Below are positions 46,716-57,580 of a stretch of DNA of 64,000 nt, piece by piece (the first letter of the stretch is position 1; the number at the start of each line of letters is the position of its first letter). The stretch is from Odontesthes bonariensis (Eukaryota; Chordata; Actinopteri; Atheriniformes; Atherinopsidae), in contig NC_134509.1 of assembly GCF_027942865.1 (NCBI RefSeq), positions 26,470,697-26,534,696 of the forward strand, given 5' to 3'. A model generated the notes under the pieces. The model saw only the letters and a program-made list of their open reading frames with translations. It ran no database searches and had not been told where the DNA came from. The translations under genes were made by a program, and so were the position numbers.

Positions 46716-49120
46716 TTTCTCCCCTAAAGAAAACATTCTCGAAAGTGATAGCTGTTTACACTCAGACTGAAACAGCTCCGGGACCGTGGGGCTCCGGACC
46801 ACTGTATTTCCTTTTGCTTTCAGTGTCAAGCCGCTGTTTTCAGAGGCACACCAGCTCCGTGAGGGGTCACGTGAAAACGCACAGAGCCAGGAAGCAGCAG
46901 ACATCAACACACAGACACACAACCGCTGCTTTAATCACATTTTCAGCTGTTTTATCTATCCACAAACTCTTTCCTGTATTGATTTTATATCATTTAAAAA
47001 GCTCTTTTCACCTTCCAATGATCAAAATAAAACAACATGTTGACTCAGATTGCAGAGTGATTTTTACAGGCCTACAGTTGGCATTAGCCCCTGGGAGAGG
47101 TATTAAAGACTTCTGGTAGTTTGGATAAGTGAAAGCCCCACTGCCAGAACAGAAAAGGAAAAATAGTCTTGCATTCGATGTACACGAGTATAAGCATATA
47201 TTCTGCATTTAACAGGGGCTACAAAGTCATTTTTAACTGTACAGTGTTTGACAGTTAACTGAGGGGGAACCACCGTGTGGTGTTCATCAGAGGTTTTATT
47301 TATCTAATTTTATGATTATTCTCATTTTCTGATCCTGAAAACCTCAGAATTGATTGAGGGTGTACTTTCTTTTCCACACTTTTCACATTTTTTTCACACG
47401 ACTGCAATCTGAGAGAACTTCTATTCTGTTCTGTAATACCTAAAAGCAATGTGTTTATAGCTCTGTTCAGCTTTATTGACCCTCAGTGTTTTCCTCCTGA
47501 ACATTGTTGTGTAAGGAAACTGAGAGACACTTTTCATATTCTTTGCATGTGTAGTATCTTCTTTAGCCAGCAGGGGTTGCAAGGAAAGCCATTTCAGAAC
47601 ATATCAGTGTCATGATGTTCAGTATTTCTGTTGATATCATGATCAAACTTTAATACTTACAGTGGCTAGATTTAGGCTATATCGACTAATAATAGTAGAT
47701 CCAAGATTAATATTGCATCTACAATAATTGGCAACCCGAATAAAACCACATCAGTCAAAACAATCTAATCTAGCTGTACTTTCTGTATACACATACCTGT
47801 AGTGTTATGGCACACAGGTCATGTGGGTCACAGATGGGAACTGGACCGACCAGTTTTACAAAGCTGAAATCAAACACGTGGGATATGGGTATCCACATAT
47901 TATGTTTCTTTGACTAATGTGACATCTAATGCCTTGCCACAGAATACAAACGCAAGACGGCTAACTTGCATTCTTCTTTTGCAAGACTGAAGTAGAGAAA
48001 GGTAAAACCTGTCCTCTTAGTTCTTGTACACAAAGCTATCCCTGATAGCAGACCTAATACGGGCTACTTTTGGAACTTTTGGCTCAGTTCTGGCACTTGC
48101 GTTTTGTGGACCAGATGTGACTAAATGTTCGTTAGCTGGGCCTGACTTGGGTTATATTATGTTGTGGATGCGCCAGATGTGGCCCAAATGTCATAAACAT
48201 GCTTTGACGTGTGTAATGGAAAGTATTGCAAGGGCCAGGTGTGACCCAAAGAAAATGCAGACGTAGGCCATGTTTGGTGGATACTCATCCTGAGTCTACG
48301 GTCTCATTTAAGGACAAAGAAAGCTGCAGATGTGGGCCATGTTTGGGCCAAACATTTTTTGCAATCTTGGATCAGGATTTATTGACTTGTCGGAATAAAA
48401 CAAATAGAAACCTATGAACAAGATATTTCGTTTTACTGCATTCAGTGTCACGCTACCGTCTACGGTATGTAGAAACTGATTATATTTGTATTGTCTTACC
48501 TAATAGGAGCTAGAATATGGTTTCTAGAAAAGAAGAAATTTCATGATATGTGCAGTCTCATGATGGATCATTGGCATGAACAGTATCTGTTTTAAAGGAA
48601 ACTGTATTCCAAAGATTCTAGTAAATATTTAACAGTCGTTTATCTATGACTCATTCAGACATTTGGCTTTCAAAACCTCCTGTGGTATGGAAGTATTTGG
48701 AAACTCCCACATGAAATTACATGCATTTTTTTCATGTAACCGTTACTTTGTTTTCTTCTATTTTAACAGAATTTCTCTACGGTATGAAATAAAATTCGCA
48801 TTTCGATTGGATTTTTTCCCTCTGACCACATTCGGTAAGGTTTTCTCTTTGTTTCTGTTTCCTAAATTTACTCTGTAGTCATACATCAGAGTTTGATGAT
48901 GTAGATAAGATTATATGGAAAAGAGGATATCTATTGTTTAAATATGACAACCAACTCTGGAGCCACAGATAGATGGGTGACACTGGTATATTTTTCAAAG
49001 ATTTAAATTGTATTTACAAAATGGTGAGACTTTCACATCAACAGCACCCCCTAGTGTCCAAAATGCAGCCTACGTTACAACAGAAATGAAATGTAAATAA
49101 GCATAAATAAAGGCTTTTAA
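46716..49120. other. Upstream region of tom1
   Basis: This is non-coding apart from the presumed tom1 promoter next to 46716. A plus-strand frame crossing 46745-47119 lacks family resemblance. A weak array of gccagatgtggcccaaatg-like units lies at 48100-48350. Confidence 0.45.
48100..48352. repeat. Degenerate repeats with an atgtgggcca core
   Basis: Related blocks occur several times: gccagatgtggcccaaatg (48172-48190), gcagacgtaggccatgtttg (48257-48276) and gcagatgtgggccatgtttg (48325-48344). They are separated by unrelated bases. This looks like an eroded minisatellite or the internal repeats of an old element. It is not coding. Confidence 0.45.
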
Positions 49121-49667
49121 AGGCGGGGTAGGGGATCTTTTTCTGGAACATTTATTTACATATTGCTTGAAATACTCTTCACACCCCCATTGCAACCAAT
49201 TAATTAAAAGTTTTGACACAAATATGAAAAATTTTAGTAGCCTCTAGAACGTACAATCTAGGAAAAACACTATCCAATCATTGTGAACGGACCGTTCACA
49301 ATGATTGGATTCTGATGCCGTCTATCAAACTGCAATCTGCTCCCCCTCCCCCTCCCCCTCCTTCTCCCTGTGCGCGTACCCTGCTCCGTGAATGTCCAGA
49401 AGCTTGGCAGGAAGCTAAACTAGAGCCAGCTTGGCTAGCACCTAGCATTATTAAACGTATAGTTAGCATAAACTAAATACTAAATACGGCAACGATCGAT
49501 GCTTGCTGTCAGAACAGCGCTCGTGCACCTTCGTGCTCGTGCGCGTTCATGTACTCTAGAGGCGTGCCTTCGGGGGAAAAGTGAAGAAAAGGGTTGGGAC
49601 TTTTTACCGGTGTATTTTCAAAATGCAGCTTCGCTGGACTCAAAATCCAGGATCTCCTACCCTACCT
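49121..49667. mobile_element. TTAA-flanked MITE, copy 2 (547 bp)
   Basis: It is flanked by TTAA at 49117-49120 and 49668-49671, with the same inverted ends as the copy at 12327-12824 (left AGGCGGGGTAGGGGATC). By eye only about a dozen base differences separate the copies outside one indel. In that indel, this copy has extra C-rich sequence around 49341-49400 (ccccctccccctccttctcc and following). It contains the conserved palindrome at 49272-49310 and a block gctcgtgcaccttcgtgctc near 49518-49537. No transposase is encoded. It lies in the spacer between tom1 and the GRK gene. Confidence 0.9.
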
Positions 49668-49671
49668 TTAA

Positions 49672-51355
49672 GTAAATGTGTTGTTAGGTAATATTTTAAA
49701 CATTTTAAAAGCCACTGAATTAGATCAATCTTGTCATTTCATATTTGAATCATGGTCTTTTCACTTTTTTTTTCTTAGAATAAACCCACTTATGCAACTA
49801 ATGATAATAGCGCCTGCATTGCTTCCATATTTACTCAGTAGTTTGTTGTGTGAAAATTCAGAAAATACTGTCAAATGATTACCCGAAGCTCTAAGAGACA
49901 AGTCGGGAAAGATATTCATAAAAAACACATCTGGAAATATCAAATGTTACTTTAAAAAAATATATATTTGAACAGTTATCAAACAAGTAGACATCCAGTT
50001 TTGCACTAACTGTTTCAGCTTCGAAGTATGTCCTGCTGGTTAATGTAGTTTGGTTTTTATCTACATGACAAACAGAACTGGAGTAAAAAAAATACAGCTG
50101 TTTAATTTCCATTAAGTTGGTGTAGTGTGGTGTTTCAAGTATGATAAGAAAACACGTCTTAAAAACGTACTTTAAATGTGTATTTCCATCGCTGCACCCT
50201 AAATAACCATTTATTGCTCCTGACACGTGATACAGACATGACAGGCATGCACATTGGGTGTTTTACGGTTTCACTGTGCTGATAAAAGTCATTCATCAGA
50301 AAAGTACCTTTGCTATCCAGACATGCGACTAATTGTTGTCAAATTCTCTCAATCCTTTCAAAAACGTTCATAACATCAAGGCAGCCTTTATGGCCGCTGT
50401 GCTTGATGTATTCTTGTGTTTGTGCTTTGTCACCACAAGGTGGAGGCATTGAATCTATACAGTATCTGGGATATTATCTGTTGAGGACTCATTTCTGTTG
50501 TTCAGGAACCCTACATAGAAAAGAACTGATTTTGTTTCTGACCACACACATCTGTAGATAAAAAGCTTTGCCGTTTTCTCTTAAACATGTATGATATTGT
50601 GTGTTTCTGCTTTATCATTGGTTCAGACAGACAACATCTGACAGGTGCAGCAACTCGAGACAGTGTGTGCTAACAAACAAGAGGGAGTGAAGATGAAAGT
50701 CAGCTTTGTCATCTGAGCGCCTTGATTTTCAGGTCCACAGATGCCTTTAGGCAGTCCCTCTTCACAACCCTTTTAGCAAAAGAAAAACCAAAAGCATTCC
50801 CAATCTCTTACGTGAAACTCTACACCCTTAAAGAGGCTCATTTCTGCACAAATTATTACATCTTCCTTACCATCTAAGGAGATCTGAGTCTGCAGACGCA
50901 CAAACCAATCAGAGATATACCACCGTCAGAGAAACAGAAAGCCAGTGTCTCATCCTCCTTCTCCATATTGAACAACATGGGATAATGTAACTTAAACCCT
51001 TACACTTAACTACTAATAATGAAATATGAGGTATGAATGGGCTTTGCGTCCTGCTGCAGGAATACACGAAGGGGTGTATTATAAGCATGTCCATTCATAT
51101 ATTGGACAAAAAGCCATTTGAGCTGATTAAATAGGGGAAATATTTCAATTTTCTAGATGTTTCCAGCGGGTTATAACTCACTACTACATCTGAGGGGGAA
51201 CTTGAGGGTAAAAAATAAAATCACACACGAACTGTCACGCAATAAACGGCTTCAACCATCCATGATTTCATGCGATCGAGCTTCGGAAAGGTTTGAATAT
51301 ATATGTATGAATGCACTTGCAAGTGAATGTGTGTGGCTGCAATGGTTGTAAACTG
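49672..51355. other. Spacer upstream of the GRK gene
   Basis: No gene, RNA or clear element is recognised. tom1 and the GRK gene are head-to-head across about 5 kb, so regulatory sequence for either may lie here, but no specific site can be supported by eye. Confidence 0.45.
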
Positions 51356-51723
51356 ATCCCTCCTACTCTCCCTGGTCCACTGTGCAGGGGAGGGGCGAGG
51401 AGGAGGAGGACGAGGAAGAGGAGGAGGAGGAGGAGGAGGAGGGAACCGAAGCAGGAAGGAAGGCAGGCAGAGAGGGAAGGGAGGGAGGCTGTGAATGCTA
51501 ACGAGCTCCGTCGTAATCATATAGCTCCGTTTGTAGGATTTGACGAAACATCTTGCAATGGAGAGGAACGACGACCACTATTAAAACCCTACTATGCGCC
51601 AGTGCCGCGTTCGCCCTGTGAGCGTGCAGCAGCCTCACCGTCTTTGGCACGTTTGATCAGCAAAAACCGTCTTTTTCCGCTGAGTGAAATGTATCGCGCC
51701 TGCCCGGGATTCACATTCTGACA
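51356..51723 (+). promoter_or_regulatory. Purine-rich 5' UTR/promoter of the GRK gene
   Basis: Immediately upstream of the start codon is GC-rich sequence containing a pure purine run of GAG/GAGGA units at about 51395-51445, followed by gaaggaaggcaggcagagag. No TATA box is evident, fitting a dispersed, TATA-less promoter. The transcription start cannot be placed by eye. Confidence 0.45.
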
Positions 51724-51775
51724 ATGGAGATTGAAAATATCGTGGCCAACACGGTTCTCCTGAAGGCGAGGGAAG
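51724..51775 (+). CDS. GRK4/5/6-type G-protein-coupled receptor kinase, first coding exon
   Basis: The exon encodes MEIENIVANTVLLKARE plus one base (phase 1), followed by a GTAAG donor at 51776. This is the conserved amphipathic N-terminus of GRK4, GRK5 and GRK6 (MELENIVANTVLLKAREG in mammals). In the family it contacts activated receptors and is required for kinase activation. The rest of the protein (RGS homology, AGC kinase domain, C-terminal lipid-binding helix) lies beyond the window or in exons I did not find. The exon alone cannot distinguish grk4, grk5 and grk6. The long first intron, over 12 kb here, is expected for this group. Confidence 0.9.
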
Positions 51776-51822
51776 GTAAGTTGATCTGATTTAACGAAAG
51801 AAAAAATAATTAAACCGCATCT

Positions 51823-51865
51823 CTCCCCCCCCCCCCCCCCACACACACACACCACCACCACACCT
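51823..51865. repeat. Poly-C run followed by (CA)n and (CCA)n
   Basis: About 18 consecutive C are followed by five CA units and then caccaccaccac. The minus strand therefore carries a long G run, a potential G-quadruplex, just inside GRK intron 1, about 50 bp after the donor. Confidence 0.9.
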
Positions 51866-53039
51866 CACCGACATGGCTACAGACGAGGCAGAGCTTTCGG
51901 CTGTCCTCCTTGGGATTTCTGCTCCCTCTGCCCCCCCCCCCATCACTGCGCAGTGCTCTTGTCTCCAGGCGAACGCCAAAACAACCTTTTAGATGAAATC
52001 TCCTGCTCGGGCAATAAGGATACACCTATTCGCCAGACAGGTTAACAAAAGGCCCAGAAGGCTGGAGATGAACAACGCAGGGAGTGTTTGCAGCATCGCT
52101 CTCAGATGGCAGCGTTGCATTGGAGGCTGTCGAGCAAATTTTTTCACACAAGCGCCACTGGTTTAGAGGATATTTACGATGACATAACGGATATTAAACG
52201 GTGCTCACATTAAACTGCCTAGAAATACAGCTGCACAGGGGCGTGGGGTGATGCGCCTCAGTGCCTCCTCACCTGTCATTGTAGTTGAAAGCCTAATTAT
52301 GAGGGGGAAAGTGCACGTGAATTGTTTGACGCAGAAGTATTCCGCGCTGCATTGTTGTTTTGGATGTTGATTAGGAGGGAGGAATACTGTTAAAGTAAGG
52401 GGCTTCCGTGCGTCGGATGGGTACCCCGGCGCCCTTGGTGGTACAGCCCCGACTGTGTACGCTGCTCAGGGGGCCGGTGATCCCGCAGCAGCTCACCTGG
52501 AGGCGAGGAGCCATCCGTTTACCAGGAGGCGGCAGAGCAGAGAGGCTACCGTTGTAGTCTCTAAGTGGGCGCAGGGTGGGTGTTCTGTGCCGTCAGCTAA
52601 GAAAGGGGGAGAAATATGCATTTAATCCCACAATGATTCTTCATCTGTCCCAAATGGCTCTGTGATCGAGAATATTTTGCAAGTTGATTCATTTTACCCG
52701 CCTGCAAAGTGTCTCACGGCCTGGGTCGCGGCGCAGTGTGCAGAGGCCTTCCCCTGCTTATGCTTCACATTATAATAAAGTGCGCTTCATTTCAAGACCA
52801 AAACAAATGCTGTGAAATGGGTTACTCGCGGCAGCATGGAAGTAATTTCATGGGGACATCAGGTTTTCTTTACATCCAGCTTGGCGTTGTCATCAGGTTA
52901 TTGTGCAAAGGCTCAAAACCTGCCACATCAAAAGATCTTTGATGCTCCAAAAGGCCCCTGGTGATAGATGTGAGTGTATACAGGGATTGGAAGAATCCAC
53001 CACCTCTGACAAGACAGATATGTACTTAACAATTTTTTT

Positions 53040-53500
53040 GTGGTGCACAATCATATTCTCAACCCTCTTAGACAAGCTTTCTGTCATTTATTTATTTAAG
53101 TAGTCTTCAGGAATAGTTCTCCAGGCTTCTTGAAGGACATCTCAAAGCTTTTCTTTGGATGCCGGCTGCTTTTTGTTTAATTCTCTGTCAAGATGATCCC
53201 ACACTGCTTCAATAATGTTGAGGTCCGGGCTCTGGGGAGGATTCATCCCTCCATCAGACCTGTTGCCACTGATTTTCACTCCACTTCTTGTGTCATTTGG
53301 CACTTTCAGCCTTTTCTCTCCATTTCCCTTCCTAAAGAATTGCTTCTTGACAGCCACCCTTCCATGGAGACCATTTCTGATGAGGCTTCAGTGAACAGTA
53401 GATGGATTAACTTCTTTTGTTCTCCACTTTTTAATTTTCCTCAAAATTTTTTTTTAAGGACACACAGCACACCATGCTGAGATATGCCAAATTGACAGCT
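53040..53500 (-). mobile_element. Tc1-like transposon copy B, internally deleted
   Basis: Minus-strand frames encode AVKKQFFRKGNGEKRLKV, and [20 protein letters not shown] followed by LNKKQPASKEKL. The block between the WRDES-like and PPQSPDLN segments is missing at the same junction (about 53225-53265) as in copies A and C. It continues through agtcttcaggaatagttctc and gactacttaaataaataaat, the intact version of the site where copy A carries the 521-bp MITE. It is non-functional. Confidence 0.8.
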
Positions 53501-53799
53501 AATAGCTCTTTGAGAATCACCATGTTGGTGCAAAAATGCCATTTTATGTCTGTCAGACTGTGTTTTCTTTGATATTTTTCATAGATTTGACCAATACGAA
53601 AATGAATTGTATCTCCTTGTAACAGGCTACTACTAGCAAAGCATAGATCCAATTTAAAATCCAATATATAGTATATATATATTTTTTAAAGTAGTCTGTT
53701 ATGTGTAGTCAGGAAAGTGGTTCATCCCTTGTGTTAGGTTCCTTTTTTTTTTTGTATTATGATTCATGGGTGAGTGTTCAGTTCTCCACAAACCAAAAA

Positions 53800-53981
53800 A
53801 AAAAAGGAATTCCCCTGAAAATGGTCTGGTGCAAGGAGTGGACTGAAAATGAGTGAAGAAGCAGTCAATGCCCAACGAAAAATGACCTGGAAAGTATTGC
53901 TCAGGACACTTTAATAGATTACAATAAACTCCTTGAAAGTAAAATTAATGAGGGGTGGTTCAAGACTTTTGCACAGTACAG
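53800..53981 (+). mobile_element. Tc1-like terminal fragment next to copy B
   Basis: It ends with gaggggtggttcaagactttt followed by gcacagtacag, the same terminal motif as copies A and C. Its orientation and spacing relative to copy B suggest a rearranged or second fragment rather than a simple 5' end. Confidence 0.5.
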
Positions 53982-55200
53982 TTTATTCAGTGCAGTCAAT
54001 GTTTTACAGCCCTCTCTGCTACATTTACTATTTACTGTGTCAATTATTACCTGGAGCACATAATGAGTCCCATTTTACACCTTTTAAGTTGCACAGGGTA
54101 CTAATCTCATTTTAAATCTACTTACCGGAGGTGGATGTTCTCAGATGTCAAAAGGTTTGTTACATTGTTACTTGTTAACTGCTGCAGTGTTACCAGCTAC
54201 AGAGCAAATTTGACACTTTAGTTCCACATTCAGACGTAAAACTGATATTGTGGATGCACAGTCTTTGTGACAGTCTCCTTGGTCTCCCTCATGCTTTGCA
54301 GCATATAGCAGAAATGGCTTTTTCAGCTGCAGATGCTGGATCCAAGCTACTGAATCAGCAGCAGTTTTCCCTGCTGATGTGTCCTTAAGCAAATCAGGTT
54401 TTCTGTAATTCCCAGAGCTCTTTGTTTAGGAGAGAGGAAATTGGACTGTTAGTCCTAAGATGTGCACACAAACACATGGGTTTTATTGATGGTTTCCACC
54501 TCAGAATCGACACGGTACGTCTGTTAGTGCCGAGAAAAGTGTTTGAGTCACCTGCTCGTGTGGAACTGGGTGGCCGGAGTCAGGAGCTGGGTGTGCCCAG
54601 TCTGCCACAGCTGAATTTACACGTCAAAGGAAGTGGTTAGAGATGACACTGCTCTCGGTGTTACCACTCTGTGCCTATGGGATCTTCACACTTGAGTTTG
54701 TTATAAATTAGGAATTGGGAAGAGAGCTACAGTTACAGTATTTAGATGAAGACTGCCAAGAATGCAGTACTTTGCAGTTGCGTGATATGACAATCTTCCA
54801 GTTTTGCAGGAAGTCGAATGTTTGGAAATTCTGTTTCTTAGGATCATGTTGACATGTATGCTCTCAGTTCTGTGGATCTTAAAACTCAGCATTCAGGAGT
54901 AATTTTCAGCCTTCCTGTGACTTCAGGAAGATGTTGTTCAGTATGATATCAGTGGGATCTCATCGCAAACTATATCACTCTGTGAACCACCTATAAGCAG
55001 TATTTACTCATAAACAATCGAATACGATATATATGACGGGTGAACTCTTTATTTAAAAGCACTTGATCTTTTGAACTGGCGTTGGTTTAATAAATCCTCC
55101 TGCAGACTCTGCTGTCGACAACACTGTGGCACCTGAGTTGGCAGAGTATCTTTTGTTATGGTGGAGCAGATGGTCGTGTAAAGTCTGGTGAAGGAAAAAC

Positions 55201-55225
55201 ATATATATATATATATATATATATT
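55201..55225. repeat. (AT)n microsatellite
   Basis: About 12 AT units lie in GRK intron 1. Confidence 0.9.
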
Positions 55226-56082
55226 ATGTTTACTCTTAAGCAGTAAAATACTATACCCAAGGTACTTTGAACTGCCTTAAAGAACCACCTGGAGGGGCAT
55301 TTTTTTAAACCAGTCTCATATTAATCAATCGTTTCTATGAAATGAGGAACCCATGTGTAGTTTTCTTTCGGTTTGGAACTTATAAAGCCAGCTTGAAATT
55401 TTTATGCAAAGTAAACAGATGCTAATCTCAATACCAACAAAGAAACAAACTTTGTATGTACTAATAGACATGAGAAATTGACTAAATAACATGTCTTACA
55501 ATTTAGGCTTTCTCGAGAGTGTATATTTGATCTCGTCATAAACTACAGAAGCTTATTTTTTGGCTGTGTGCGTTACACCACTGTCTTTTGAATCAAGAAT
55601 TAAAGCCAATGTAAAGCTTAGGATTGTATGTGGTGTAATTTGAGGAACCTGATCTGAGGCATCATGGCAAAGCTTTAAAAAAAAAAAAAAAAAGGGTGAT
55701 ATATACTGACAGCTGGGTGTCTTAGCCTTTTTCATAAACTAACTACTTTTCCTAGCATGCCTGTTGTCGAGCTGGTGTTTACATGTTACTCTTGGCTGTG
55801 AGTTTTAAATATAGTAGCTGTAAAAGTGCAGTTGTGATGGCATGGTTGGAGAAAGAACGAGCTGTCCCTTGTTGAGAAAAGTTAGTTGCACCCCTGGAGT
55901 TTAAAGACGAGAAGACACCCCTGTTGACTCAAATGCATTCTGCTCCACTATGGTTTCCATCATTTACCGTAATCATCTGGTTTTAGGCTACATTTTTGGG
56001 TTTTTGTGTGTGTTGGCACCCAGACCTGTTGACAGCTCATGATTTTAAGCTAAAGAAAATGGTCACCGTTTGTATCTGAATG

Positions 56083-56770
56083 TACAGTACTGTGCAGAAG
56101 TCTTGATAGACACCCGTCATTACCTTGTATTTTGCCACGGAAGTGGGAAATAGATGCAGTGATTAGCTGAAATGTGTAAACATAAATGGAAATGCAGTAT
56201 ATAAGGCACAAACAGGTTGTATAATTCTAACAGGCTCCAAAGTCAATATTCAGTCTGAGCACCTTTATTCTTCAACGCAGCCTGAACCGTCTTAAGAAAG
56301 CTTTCTTGTAATTTCTTTAAATAGTCTTCAGGAATAGTTCTCAAGGCTTCTTGAGGGACGTTTCAAAGCTCCTCTTTGGATGTTGGCTGCCTTTTGTTCT
56401 GTTCTGTCAAGATGATCCCACACTGCTTCAATAATGTTGAGGTCCGGGCTCTGGGGAGGATTCATCCCTCCATAAGACCTGTTGCCACTGATTTTCAGTC
56501 CACTTCTTGTTTCATTTGGCACAGCTCAGCCTTTTCTCCCTGTTTCCCTTCCTTGAGAAGGGCTTCTTGACAGCCACCCTTCCATGGAGCCCATTTCTGA
56601 TGAGGCTTGGGCCAACAGTAGATGGATCAGCTGAAGGTCCAGATGCATCTCTCAGGTTCTGTGTCAGGTCTTTGCTGGATTTTTTTTCCTCTTCCTTAAG
56701 GACATTATTTTCAGATACTGTTCTTCTGCTGTAGCTATCCTCTTTTGTCCTCAGCTTTTGTCCTCAGCTG
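56083..56770 (-). mobile_element. Tc1-like transposon copy C, internally deleted
   Basis: The low-coordinate end carries the terminus tacagtactgtgcagaagtc (56083-56102). The minus strand then encodes [20 protein letters not shown] at the same internal-deletion junction as copies A and B, and upstream of it a block around ggcccaagcctcatcagaaa. Several indels break the frame (for example at the RELNKK segment, here RTEQK). It is non-functional. The 5' end near 56770 is uncertain. Confidence 0.8.
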
Positions 56771-57506
56771 TTTTTCCAATATTTAACATTGACCTATTTC
56801 AGTTTTGACTCACGTTGGTAAGTATATATACTAATATACTTCTTTTTTTCTTTTTCTTTTTTTAATGGGTAAACATGTAGAAAAAGGTGCTTGGTAGTAT
56901 AGAAACTGTGTCCGTGCATACAGTATTTGAGTAGAGATAGAGATGCAGAATCAACCAGTGTCTTAACTTAACGTTTCTACGTAGCCTGAAAAATACATTG
57001 GTGGAAAATGAATAAACGGTGACCCCACAATTTTCCTTTTAATATAACATAATGTTAGTTTATAAACGTATAAAAGATGTCGGCTTATTTTGAAATATAC
57101 AATACTTTAATTCTGTAAATTAAAACACCAAAAATCAAGTTCTGGTTGGAATCTACTGGTCATTATACAATGTGAATTTTGTGCTTTTAGTAATTAGAAA
57201 TTAGCTTCGCTGGTACACCATAGGCCTCAAAAGTGCTGCAGGGTGAAGGGAGAAAATTTGATTCAGACATGATTAAAATGGCCAACTGCTCAGCATGATA
57301 ACTTAAACTGTCATTTGTCACTGACTTTGCTTTTAAAAGATTCAAGCTTTAGAAATGTGTAGGTGCTAAGAGGTAATGAAATTGTCCAAAGGGCAGGAAG
57401 AAATTGGATGTCATGAAGCAGAGATTTATGACTCTTTCATACAAACATGAATACTTTACTGACATGATTACGTGTTAACAATGCATCACAACCCAGCACT
57501 TTTAAA

Positions 57507-57575
<69 letters not shown>

Positions 57576-57580
57576 TATAT
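57507..57580. repeat. Compound (TG)n-(AT)n microsatellite
   Basis: About 12 TG units, an interrupted atgtgtatgtgtg bridge, then about 13 TA units, one interruption (tac) and five more TA units. Confidence 0.9.

Noticed and set aside
51311-51721. 136-codon frame ending just before the GRK start codon
   Set aside because: It is in a different frame from the GRK exon, rich in Arg/Glu from the GAG/CGG repeats, and most likely a product of low complexity in the 5' UTR.
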